A stretch of DNA of 64,000 nt from Arthrobacter roseus (GTDB lineage: Bacteria; Actinomycetota; Actinomycetes; Actinomycetales; Micrococcaceae). Every line of letters starts with the position of its first letter. The first letter of the stretch is position 1. The position numbers and the translations under genes are program-made. Of the stretch, positions 1 through 7,682 are shown in pieces. The stretch spans positions 2,728,001-2,792,000 of the forward strand of contig NZ_JAFBCU010000001.1 of assembly GCF_016907875.1 (NCBI RefSeq), written 5' to 3'. The notes below the pieces were generated by a model, which saw nothing but the letters and a program-made list of their open reading frames with translations, was not told the DNA's origin and did no database searches.

Positions 1-839
1 GCAGGAACCTGAGCGAAGATCGGCTCGCCAAGGGGAGGTGCCTCCAGGTTGATCGTCTCTCCCTGGGCATTAACCAGTTCGATGTCGTCTCGGTCCGCAC
101 TCAGGGCCGTAACATCTCGGGTTGCTTCGATCAGGAACGGGCCCACCAATTCGCCTACTATTCCCTCAGGATTCTCGACCGTCAGGTTAATGGCAGCAGC
201 CTCGGGCTCATCCGCCAGACCCACATTCACAGCATCGTCCGTGAGGTAGGTGTACAACCGGCGTACATCCGAATCCGCGTGCTGCGACTGCACCCCGGCA
301 ACCTGACGGAAACCCATGCCGTCTGAATAATGCCAGATCGCGGCCTGCGTGGCCGTAACGGCTTCCTTTTCAGTAAGACCGTCGTGGAAGTGACCGGATT
401 CGACAGCCGCATCGACAGCGCCTGCCACTGCGTCTACATCGATTGCCGGGTAGGAATTATTCAGGATCCAGTTGACATACTCAGCGTTTTCCGTGAAGTC
501 GTTGCTACCGGGCATTTGCCCCCAGCCGACTTCACTCATCGGCGTCTCGTTGACGCCCGAGATCTGGTATTCGACGCAGTAAGCCTGGTACCGGTCACCC
601 GTTTCAGTCCGGATGTTAAAGGTGTTGGTGGCTACTGGAGAGCCGAGGTTATGATCGATGGAGTAGCCGGTGACAGCTGCACCCTCTAGGTACGCTTCCC
701 CCGCGGCAGAAGCCGCCGGTGCAGTCAGGGCAGCCCCTGAAACAGCTAGCCCAACCGCCGCCATGAGCGCCCCCGCACGGCGCCCTCCCCCACGGACGTC
801 GCCCAGTCGTCCAAATGTCCGCATTTCTACATGACTCAT
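1..839 (-). CDS. Thioester-domain (TED) surface protein, 3' end cut by window
   Basis: Reading frame open from the ATG at 839 to the window edge, about 279 codons, no stop seen. The N-terminus is an export signal: Arg-rich segment, hydrophobic stretch at residues about 23-40, then a likely cleavage site APAASA. Residues 84-92 read YQAYCVEYQ and residues 164-169 read TQAAIW. This Cys88...Gln165 pair is the signature of thioester domains, in which the Cys and Gln side chains form an internal thioester that can bind host or surface amines covalently. The start is supported by GAGGAA about 6 nt upstream. A GTG/ATG choice at 824 is possible but has no ribosome site. The part downstream (stalk, sortase signal) lies outside the window, so anchoring is unknown. 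Family call is firm; the ligand is not known. Confidence 0.85.
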   Translation of the reverse strand, partial: MSHVEMRTFGRLGDVRGGGRRAGALMAAVGLAVSGAALTAPAASAAGEAYLEGAAVTGYSIDHNLGSPVATNTFNIRTETGDRYQAYCVEYQISGVNETPMSEVGWGQMPGSNDFTENAEYVNWILNNSYPAIDVDAVAGAVDAAVESGHFHDGLTEKEAVTATQAAIWHYSDGMGFRQVAGVQSQHADSDVRRLYTYLTDDAVNVGLADEPEAAAINLTVENPEGIVGELVGPFLIEATRDVTALSADRDDIELVNAQGETINLEAPPLGEPIFAQVP

Positions 840-907
840 CGATGTTTCCTCAGATTGTTGAATGGCACCCGTCGTGGGCCCCGCCAACATCGAGAATAAC
901 AGCAGTT

Positions 908-930
908 ATTATATTGTCCGTACTGTTTAC
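908..930 (-). promoter_or_regulatory. Candidate promoter of the thioester-domain gene
   Basis: On the minus strand a perfect TATAAT hexamer lies at 913-908, about 70 nt before the start codon at 839. A TTGGTA-like element sits only 14 nt upstream of it, so the -35 assignment is weak. The stretch is AT-rich compared with its surroundings. Confidence 0.4.
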
Positions 931-961
931 CAAATCGTTACCTAACGTGGGTAACGCTGCC

Positions 962-2440
962 TTACTGGTCGTCCTTCTGCCGAGAAATTCTGACGAGCTC
1001 CTCCCTCGGCACCACCTTTACGCGCTCGCGTTTGATCTGAGCCAGCCGGTCATCAGCCACTCCGCTGGGATCCCCACGGCGATAGTTTTCCCCCAACGAC
1101 TGCTCGTGGGCATCCAATCTCCGCCAGCCCTCCCACGTGGTGTACTCCACACCCCGCCTCTCGAGAAGAGTAGTAACTGCGTCCTCCGACGGATCCGTGG
1201 GTCCAGGCAAGTTGAGACGATCTTCTAATAGACAACCAACGGTCTCCAACGCATCACCTTTGGTATGCCCAATCAGGCCGACAGGCCCACGCTTGATCCA
1301 CCCCGTCGTATAGACCCCTGGAATTGGCTGTGACTGAGCATCAATAACGCGGCCGGCCTCATTGGGGACCACACCGCGCGCCGCGTCGAACCCCAGACCG
1401 GGGACCTGCGAACCGAAGTAGCCGACCGCTCGGTAGATAGCCTGCACCGGATAATCGATGAACCCTCCCGTGCCCCGAACGCCCCCTCGCCCGTCAAGTT
1501 CGTTGCGCTCGAATCGGATACCAGCAACTTTGTTGGAATCCTCTCCATCACCAGCCAAGATCTCTACGGGCGAATGCAGGAAGTGTAGATGCAATCTACG
1601 GGGAGCGCCGGAATCCTGCTCCTCGACCAGCCAATTGGTCAAAGTGTTGACCATGGTCCGGGTTTGGTTGTTTGTCCGCATCTGCTCGTCAGATCCTTCA
1701 TCGAACACAAAGCCCTCTGGGTAGAGCACTATGTCAACGCCGCGCGAATGGCTGAGTTCGCGCAACTCCAGTGGCGTGAACTTCACCTGGGCAGGACCAC
1801 GACGGCCAAAAATGTGGACGTCGGTGACGGGCGACGACTTCAGTCCCTCATATACATTGTCCGGGATCTCCGTTGCCAGGAGGTCCTCGGCGTCCTTGGT
1901 CAGCACCCTGGCCACGTCCAGGGCCACATTGCCATTTCCAATGATCGCAACCTCGCGGGCGTTGAGGGGCCATTCCCTCGAGACGTCCGGGTGGCCGTCA
2001 TACCACGAGACAAAATCGGCAGCCCCGAAGGAACCTTCGAGCTCGACCCCTGGAATGTCCAGATCAGCATCGCGCACAGCACCCGTGGCAAAAATGACAG
2101 CGTCATACAGGCCACGAAGCTCCTCGAAATGAATATCGGAGCCAAAATTCACGTTTCCCAAAAAACGAATATCGCCCCGATCCAGCACGCGGTGCAGGGC
2201 GTTGACGATCCCCTTGATACGCGGATGATCGGGAGCAACACCGTAGCGGATCAATCCATACGGTGACGGGTAGCGGTCAAAGATGTCAATGCTCACCCCG
2301 ACGTCGCCGTCGCGCACTTCCCTGGACTTGGTGAGAAGATCCGCGGCGTATATTCCCGCAGGGCCAGCCCCCACCACGGCAACGCGTAGCGGACGAGGGG
2401 CGGACGGGTCAGACGGGTCAGACGGCGTCATGCAGGGCAC
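962..2440 (-). CDS. fprA: Ferredoxin/flavodoxin-NADP+ reductase, FprA type
   Basis: FAD-dependent reductase that moves electrons between NADPH and ferredoxin; cytosolic, 492 aa, the usual size of the adrenodoxin-reductase-like FprA family. Residues about 20-33 contain the FAD-binding VVGAGPAGIYAA, followed by SPYGLIRYGVAPDHP typical of the family. A second dinucleotide fold IIGNGNVALDVARVL marks NADPH binding, and TGWIKRGPVGLIGHTKGDA near residue 400 is the C-terminal family signature. The GTG at 2440 has GGAAGGA about 7 nt upstream; the ATG three codons later is too far from it. The N-terminus carries a short triple PSD repeat from a 9-bp tandem DNA repeat. It is a monocistronic gene divergent from rarD. 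Confidence 0.93.
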   Translation of the reverse strand: MPCMTPSDPSDPSAPRPLRVAVVGAGPAGIYAADLLTKSREVRDGDVGVSIDIFDRYPSPYGLIRYGVAPDHPRIKGIVNALHRVLDRGDIRFLGNVNFGSDIHFEELRGLYDAVIFATGAVRDADLDIPGVELEGSFGAADFVSWYDGHPDVSREWPLNAREVAIIGNGNVALDVARVLTKDAEDLLATEIPDNVYEGLKSSPVTDVHIFGRRGPAQVKFTPLELRELSHSRGVDIVLYPEGFVFDEGSDEQMRTNNQTRTMVNTLTNWLVEEQDSGAPRRLHLHFLHSPVEILAGDGEDSNKVAGIRFERNELDGRGGVRGTGGFIDYPVQAIYRAVGYFGSQVPGLGFDAARGVVPNEAGRVIDAQSQPIPGVYTTGWIKRGPVGLIGHTKGDALETVGCLLEDRLNLPGPTDPSEDAVTTLLERRGVEYTTWEGWRRLDAHEQSLGENYRRGDPSGVADDRLAQIKRERVKVVPREELVRISRQKDDQ

Positions 2441-2547
2441 GAACAGTTCCTTCCGAAATGGGGAACACGAATATGGGCACAGATCCCTAGTCTAATCACT
2501 GTCCACCGACCGCTTTTTTCCACCTGTTGACCCACGATCCTTCTCGG

Positions 2548-2576
2548 AATAGAGGGAGTACCGACGGGGTTGTCAA
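2548..2576 (-). promoter_or_regulatory. Sigma-70-type promoter for fprA
   Basis: On the minus strand TTGACA (2576-2571) and TCTATT (2553-2548) are separated by exactly 17 bp. Transcription would start near 2541, giving a leader of about 100 nt before the GTG at 2440. Confidence 0.6.
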
Positions 2577-2580
2577 TTGA

Positions 2581-3600
2581 GTGTCTACTGTTGACGGCGA
2601 GCCTCAGCCAGCCGAGCCCCCTGCATCTCGCATCGCGCCTACTCCGAGGCCACCCAACCAACCTGGTCAGAGGGGAAAACCCGGTAAACAACCGCGCAGC
2701 GAGACTTCCAAGGGACTACTCTATGGTCTGAGCGCCTACGGCATCTGGGGCATCCTGCCCCTCTACTTCATCATTCTCGTTCCGGCTGGGCCATTCGAGA
2801 TAGTAGCGAACCGGATCGTGTGGTCGCTGCTCTTCTGCGTCATCCTGCTCTCGGTCATGCGCGCCTGGAAACCCGCAATTGTTGCCTTCCGTAACCCACG
2901 AATACTCGGTGCTTTGACCGCAGCGGCCGTCTTGATCGCAGGCAACTGGCTGATCTATGTTTACGGTGTGACCAGTGGCCAAGCCATCGAGGCAGCCCTT
3001 GGTTACTTCTTCAACCCGCTGGTATCAGTCCTGATGGGTGTCATCATTCTCAAAGAGCGGCTACGGCGGCTTCAGTGGGTAGCAGTGGCCGTCGGCTTTG
3101 TCGCCGTCGTCGTCCTTGTTGTGGTCTATGGAAGCGTCCCCTGGATTGCGCTGGGACTAGCCTTCAGCTTTGGCTCCTACGGTTATGTGAAGAAGCGTGT
3201 TGGGCGGCGCGTGGACGCAATTTCCAGCCTGAGCATCGAAACAGCCGTGCTGGCCCCACTGGCTGGTGGGTTCATGATCTGGCTCGCGGCCACAGGCGGG
3301 GCAACACTGTTGAGCGAGGGAGCAGACCACTTCTGGTGGATGGCCTCCTCGGGCATCATCACCGCTGTGCCGCTGATCTTCTTCGGCGCAGCTGCGGGAC
3401 GGCTGCCGCTGAGTTCGATGGGCATGCTGCAATACATGACGCCAACACTGCAGTTCGTGATTGCCCTTGTGTTCCTCAACGAGGAGATGCCATTGGAGCG
3501 CTGGCTCGGTTTTGGCCTCGTCTGGGTGGCCCTGGTCATCCTGACAGTGGACATGCTCCGGGTTGCCCGCACCAATAGGCATCTAAGACGCGTGGCCTAA
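2581..3600 (+). CDS. rarD: RarD/EamA-family permease
   Basis: Integral membrane transporter of the drug/metabolite superfamily, 339 aa. After a polar Pro-rich N-terminus of about 44 residues it begins KGLLYGLSAYGIWGILPLYF, the conserved RarD start, and shows about ten hydrophobic helices. The motifs NWLIYVYGVTSGQAIEAALG and GYFFNPLVSVLMG match RarD proteins. The substrate is not known for the family (chloramphenicol sensitivity in some hosts). The GTG start is the only sensible one upstream of helix 1; a weak GGGG lies 11 nt before it. It stands alone, convergent with the stress-protein gene. Confidence 0.88.
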   Translation: MSTVDGEPQPAEPPASRIAPTPRPPNQPGQRGKPGKQPRSETSKGLLYGLSAYGIWGILPLYFIILVPAGPFEIVANRIVWSLLFCVILLSVMRAWKPAIVAFRNPRILGALTAAAVLIAGNWLIYVYGVTSGQAIEAALGYFFNPLVSVLMGVIILKERLRRLQWVAVAVGFVAVVVLVVVYGSVPWIALGLAFSFGSYGYVKKRVGRRVDAISSLSIETAVLAPLAGGFMIWLAATGGATLLSEGADHFWWMASSGIITAVPLIFFGAAAGRLPLSSMGMLQYMTPTLQFVIALVFLNEEMPLERWLGFGLVWVALVILTVDMLRVARTNRHLRRVA

Positions 3601-3643
3601 CCACCCCGCGGAATAACCTTCTGTTGCCTGTGATTGTGGCTTG

Positions 3644-4486
3644 TTAGCGCTCGGTACGCTGCCAGTCCCTGGGGACCACCACCATGGGCACGGGCAATCC
3701 ACGAAGCATCTTGTTCGCCGTCGACCCGATGAACAACTGCCTTCGCTGGGCGAGGCGGCTGGACCCGACGATCACCAGTTCGCCCGGATCCCAGTCGACG
3801 TCGTCCATGGCCTGTTCGATACTCCGACCGTGAGCGACGGTGACGGTGGATTCATGATCCTGGGGAAGCTGATCCTGCGCCTTACTCAACAAGGTTCTGG
3901 CGTGTTCGTGTGCTGTCTTCACCGTGTCGATGGGGTGGGTGGTCCCGTGGGCATCCAGAGCGACAAGAGAGATCAGGCGCAGCGGCAAGCCTCGACGAGC
4001 GGCCGCTTCCACAGCGACATCCAGGACCGCGTCGGCCCCGGTCCGTCCGCCAACTGCACAGGTGAGCCGGGTCAGCTTGTCGCGGTGGCGGTAACCGCGC
4101 GGAGCGAGAGCCACGGGCACAGACGAGGCATGGAGCAGTGCGGTGGCTACCGTGCCAACGGTGAAGCGGCGCAGCAACCCGGCATTGGTGGGCCCAATGA
4201 CTATCAGCCCGGCGTTGAGATCCTGGGCCGTCTCCAGTAGTCCCTCGGCGAATGAGTCGGCGACACGAACGTGGGTTTCAGATTCGAGTCCAGCTGGCAA
4301 TTCGTCCTGCGCCCGCTTGAGACTCTCTTCGGCGGCTTTTGCCCCTTTGGCAACGCTGCCATCCTGGGGCGGATTGAGGACGGTGACCAAATCGATTTTG
4401 GCGCCTTGCGTCATTGCAAGCGACGTGGCGAGGGCAACTGCGTCCCGCGCTCGCTCGGTTCCCGTGAAGCCAACTACATATCGCAT
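3644..4486 (-). CDS. Universal stress protein, tandem UspA domains
   Basis: Two UspA folds in one 280-aa chain, at about residues 1-135 and 145-280. Domain 1 starts MRYVVGFTGTERARDAV and ends with a nucleotide-loop-like VIGPTNAG...VGT; domain 2 ends VIVGSSRLAQRRQLFIGSTA, close to the G-2x-G-9x-G(S/T) ATP-binding motif but with Arg at the second Gly. Proteins of this type bind ATP and support survival under stress. The ATG at 4486 was chosen because AGAAGGG lies 7 nt upstream; a longer frame from 4534 has no ribosome site and a non-family N-terminus. Confidence 0.9.
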   Translation of the reverse strand: MRYVVGFTGTERARDAVALATSLAMTQGAKIDLVTVLNPPQDGSVAKGAKAAEESLKRAQDELPAGLESETHVRVADSFAEGLLETAQDLNAGLIVIGPTNAGLLRRFTVGTVATALLHASSVPVALAPRGYRHRDKLTRLTCAVGGRTGADAVLDVAVEAAARRGLPLRLISLVALDAHGTTHPIDTVKTAHEHARTLLSKAQDQLPQDHESTVTVAHGRSIEQAMDDVDWDPGELVIVGSSRLAQRRQLFIGSTANKMLRGLPVPMVVVPRDWQRTER

Positions 4487-4640
4487 CGAACAACCCTTCT
4501 GACGATTCCGCGAGCCATGACTCTCGTGCGTCATTGCACCTTTGTAGCAACTCTAGACGCCAGAGCCACTTCACAACACTTTCACAGGTTGAATCCGGAA
4601 TAGGCGAGCCCGCGCGCTGTGGCGATGCAGAGCCAGTCGT

Positions 4641-4683
4641 TAAAAAGAGCAGCGGCTCACCGGAGATACGGTGGGCCGCTGCT
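4641..4683 (-). terminator. Rho-independent terminator of the gabT operon
   Basis: Arms at 4648-4662 and 4669-4683 pair over 15 bp with one G-T type mismatch (AGCAGCGGC... against GCCGCTGCT) and a 6-nt loop. Read on the minus strand the stem is followed by CTTTTTA. It lies 22 bp after the gabT stop. Confidence 0.88.
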
Positions 4684-4704
4684 CGTGCCATTAGCGTTGG
4701 GCTT

Positions 4705-6081
4705 TCAGCACTGCGACCGAATGGCCGCCTCGAGAACGTTCAACCCGTCTTCCAGGACGTCATCACCGATGACGAGCGGAGGCAGAAGCCGAACCACGTT
4801 CCCGTAGGTACCGCAGGTGAGGATGATGACGCCCTCCTTGAGGCAATACTCGGAGATGGCTTTGGTGGCACTCGCGTTGGGCGCTTTGCCGCCGGGCATC
4901 ACCAATTCAATGGCCAACATGGCGCCTCGGCCGCGCACCTCGCCGATGATGCTCTTATCGCCGAGGTCAGCGGCGACTGCATGCAACCGCGTCATCGCCA
5001 CGGAACCAATGTGCTGGGCCCTCGCGTTCAGATCCAGGTCTTTCATGATGCCGATAGCTGCCACCGCTGCTGCACAGGCAACAGGGTTACCGCCGTAGGT
5101 TCCCCCGAGTCCGCCGGGATGGACCGCATCCATCAATTCAGCGCGACCAGTAACCGCCGAGAGAGGCATACCGCCAGCGATTCCTTTTGCCATGGTGATG
5201 AGGTCTGGGACGACGCCCTCATGGTTGGCTGCGAACCAGTCACCGGTGCGGCAGAATCCCGACTGGACCTCGTCGGCGATAAAGACGATGCCCTTCTCCT
5301 GTGCCCATTCGGCGAGCCGAGGGAGGAAACCGTCAGCCGGAACAATGAATCCACCTTCACCCTGGATGGGTTCGATCAGCAGTGCCGCGACGGATTCCGA
5401 GCCGATCTGCTTCTCTATGGCGAGGATGGCGCGCTCGGCGGCTTCCTTGCCGTTGATATTTTCGTTCTCCTCGCGGAAGGGGTAGCTCATCGGCGCCCGG
5501 TAGACCTCCGGAGCGAAGGGACCGAACGTTCCAGCGGGGCTCGACTTGTAAGGCATAGCTTTCGCCGTGAGCGCCATGGTGAGGTTGGTACGGCCGTGAT
5601 AGGCGTGGTCGAAGGCGACGACGGCGGGCCGACCAGTTGCCATGCGCGCGATCTTCACGGCGTTCTCGACCGCCTCAGCACCCGAGTTGAAGAGGACACT
5701 TCGCTTCTCGTGATCGCCTGGGGTCAACTCGGCAAGTAGCTCCGCAACCTCGATGTACCCCTCGTAAGGGGCAACCATGAAACACGTGTGAGTGAAGTGC
5801 CCAACCTGTTCACGCACGGCAGCGGCGACAGCGGCGTTGGAGGCCCCCACGCTGGTGACGGCAATGCCGGAACCCAAGTCGATGAAGGAGTTCCCGTCGA
5901 CGTCGGTGACGATAGCGCCGTCGGCGTCTGCCACATAAACGGGTACGCCAGAGGCCACGCCTGCCGCAACTGACTTGGCCCGGCGGGCCGCGAGCTCCTG
6001 CGAGCATGGCCCAGGGAATGCTCCGTTGATGCGGCGTTTCTGTTCAATACGGTATTGCGGATCAATGGCTTGTGTAGTCAT
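4705..6081 (-). CDS. gabT: 4-aminobutyrate aminotransferase
   Basis: PLP-dependent class III aminotransferase, 458 aa, that converts GABA plus 2-oxoglutarate to succinate semialdehyde and glutamate. Visible features are FNSGAEAVENAVKIAR (about 131-146, cofactor phosphate), the FDHAYHGRTNLTMALT segment, IEPIQGEGGF, the PLP-ring Asp in IADEVQ (D270) and the Schiff-base lysine in ITMAKGIAGG (K299). The start has AAAGG 10 nt upstream. It lies 15 bp after the aldehyde dehydrogenase stop, so the two are one operon: 4-aminobutyraldehyde to GABA to succinate semialdehyde. No gabD follows inside the window. Confidence 0.94.
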   Translation of the reverse strand: MTTQAIDPQYRIEQKRRINGAFPGPCSQELAARRAKSVAAGVASGVPVYVADADGAIVTDVDGNSFIDLGSGIAVTSVGASNAAVAAAVREQVGHFTHTCFMVAPYEGYIEVAELLAELTPGDHEKRSVLFNSGAEAVENAVKIARMATGRPAVVAFDHAYHGRTNLTMALTAKAMPYKSSPAGTFGPFAPEVYRAPMSYPFREENENINGKEAAERAILAIEKQIGSESVAALLIEPIQGEGGFIVPADGFLPRLAEWAQEKGIVFIADEVQSGFCRTGDWFAANHEGVVPDLITMAKGIAGGMPLSAVTGRAELMDAVHPGGLGGTYGGNPVACAAAVAAIGIMKDLDLNARAQHIGSVAMTRLHAVAADLGDKSIIGEVRGRGAMLAIELVMPGGKAPNASATKAISEYCLKEGVIILTCGTYGNVVRLLPPLVIGDDVLEDGLNVLEAAIRSQC

Positions 6082-6096
6082 GATGAATCGGCCTTT

Positions 6097-7527
6097 CTAG
6101 ACGTCGAGCGCGCTCATGACGTGCTTGACCCGGGTGTAGTCTTCGACGCTGTACATGGACAGGTCCTTGCCGTAGCCGGAGCTCTTGAAGCCACCATGCG
6201 GCATCTCGGCGACGAGGAGGATATGAGTGTTGATCCACACTGCGCCGAAATCCAGGTCGCGGCTCAAGCGCATGGCCGTGCCGTGATTGGTGGTCCAGAT
6301 ACTTGACGCCAGTGCGTATTCGACATCGTTGGCCATTTCCACGGCCTCCGCTTCCGAGGTGAATTTCTGAACGGTGATGACCGGTCCAAAGGTTTCCTTC
6401 TGGATGATGTCGTCATCCTGGCGGGCGCCGGAGATAATGGTGGGCTCGTAGAAGAAGCCTGTCTCCCCGGCGCGCTTTCCGCCCGTTTCCACGTGGCAGT
6501 GTGCCGGCAGTGCATCCATGACGGCGCTAACCGAGTTGAAGTGGTTGATATTGTTCAGCGGACCAAAGTAGTTCTTGCTGTCGTCAGCGTGCCCGGTTTC
6601 CAAGGTCTTGGTGTGTTCAACCATTGCTGCGGTGAATTTATCGTGGATGGACTCCTCAACGAGGACCCGGGTGATGGCGGTGCAGTCCTGGCCGGCATTG
6701 AAGAACGAGAATTCCGCAATTGCGGCCGCGCTCTTCTTGATGTCGGCGTCAGCGAAGACAACGGCTGGGGCCTTGCCCCCGAGCTCCAGGTGAGCGCGCT
6801 TGAGGGTCTTTGCGGCCCCGGTCGCGACAGCGATACCTGCCCGGACGGATCCGGTGATCGAGACGAGCCCGGGAACCTTGTGCTCCACGAGCATACTTCC
6901 GGTCTCCCCTGTACCGAGGACAACGTTCAGAACACCGGCTGGCAGGATGTCTTTGGCGATGTCCGCCAAGACAAGCGTTGATTCCGGGGTGGTGTCCGAG
7001 GGTTTGAGGACCACGGTATTACCGGCAGCCAACGCTGGGCCAATCTTCCAGATACCCATGAGAAGGGGGTAGTTCCACGGTGTCACCTGCGCCACGACGC
7101 CGATCGGCTCGCGGCGGACGTAGGAGGTGTGACCCTCAAAGTATTCACCGGCGGACTTACCCTCCATGAGACGTGCAGCTCCGGCGAAGAACCGCAACTG
7201 GTCCGCTCCGACGGCAACTTCTTCCTCCGCGATAAGCTGGCGTACCTGTCCGGTATTGCGGTGCTGTGCTTCGACGAGTTCGTCGCTGCGGGCCTCCATG
7301 GCGTCAGCGAGCTTGAGAAGCATCAGTTGCCGCTGACCCGGGGTGACACGCTTCCACGTTGTGAAAGCTGCCGCCGCTGCGCTCATCGCGGCGTCGACGT
7401 CGGAGTGGTTGGAGACGGGCGCTTTGGCGACTACTTCTCCGTTGACAGGGTTGACGATGTCTAGCATCTCGGTACCAGCGGGGGTGACGAATTCGCCATT
7501 GATGAAGTTCTGAAGATTGTGGACCAC
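6097..7527 (-). CDS. patD: 4-aminobutyraldehyde (gamma-) dehydrogenase-like ALDH
   Basis: NAD(P)-dependent aldehyde dehydrogenase of 476 aa. The catalytic set is present: Asn152 in TPWNYP, Glu248 in HLELGGKAP and Cys282 in FFNAGQDCTA. The NAGQDCTA form is characteristic of aminobutyraldehyde dehydrogenases acting on the putrescine-derived aldehyde; succinate semialdehyde or betaine aldehyde dehydrogenases usually show GQxC variants. Pairing with gabT supports a polyamine/GABA route. The GTG at 7527 has AAAGGG 10 nt upstream, and the family domain starts at once (HNLQNFINGEF). A longer frame to 7617 runs into promoter DNA. Related substrates remain possible. Confidence 0.88.
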   Translation of the reverse strand: MVHNLQNFINGEFVTPAGTEMLDIVNPVNGEVVAKAPVSNHSDVDAAMSAAAAAFTTWKRVTPGQRQLMLLKLADAMEARSDELVEAQHRNTGQVRQLIAEEEVAVGADQLRFFAGAARLMEGKSAGEYFEGHTSYVRREPIGVVAQVTPWNYPLLMGIWKIGPALAAGNTVVLKPSDTTPESTLVLADIAKDILPAGVLNVVLGTGETGSMLVEHKVPGLVSITGSVRAGIAVATGAAKTLKRAHLELGGKAPAVVFADADIKKSAAAIAEFSFFNAGQDCTAITRVLVEESIHDKFTAAMVEHTKTLETGHADDSKNYFGPLNNINHFNSVSAVMDALPAHCHVETGGKRAGETGFFYEPTIISGARQDDDIIQKETFGPVITVQKFTSEAEAVEMANDVEYALASSIWTTNHGTAMRLSRDLDFGAVWINTHILLVAEMPHGGFKSSGYGKDLSMYSVEDYTRVKHVMSALDV

Positions 7528-7621
7528 AGTGCTTTGTCCCTTTCGGTGAAGTTGAGTGAGCCGTTTCACACTTGACCTTACGTGCAATATGGGTTCTCCC
7601 TCCACGGCGGAACGCACAATT

Positions 7622-7663
7622 ACTAACGCTATGGTTAGTGCACTTGACTAAGAATCCAGTCAA
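7622..7663. promoter_or_regulatory. Two adjacent palindromes between patD and pucR-type gene
   Basis: ACTAAC (7622-7627) pairs with GTTAGT (7634-7639) across 6 bp, and TTGACT (7644-7649) pairs with AGTCAA (7658-7663) across 8 bp. Both are perfect and lie in the 155-bp divergent intergenic region, so they are operator candidates for the PucR-family regulator. TTGACT could also serve as a -35 element. Confidence 0.5.
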
Positions 7664-7682
7664 CAAAGGCTAGGCTTTTTGC

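Noticed and set aside
2410-2432. GACGGGTCA tandem repeat as a regulatory site
   Set aside because: It lies within the fprA coding sequence and encodes a short PSD repeat, so a coding low-complexity tract is the simpler reading.
4534-5739. 401-aa plus-strand frame opposite gabT
   Set aside because: It is a mirror of the gabT coding strand, has no recognisable family or ribosome site, and the opposite strand encodes a complete enzyme.
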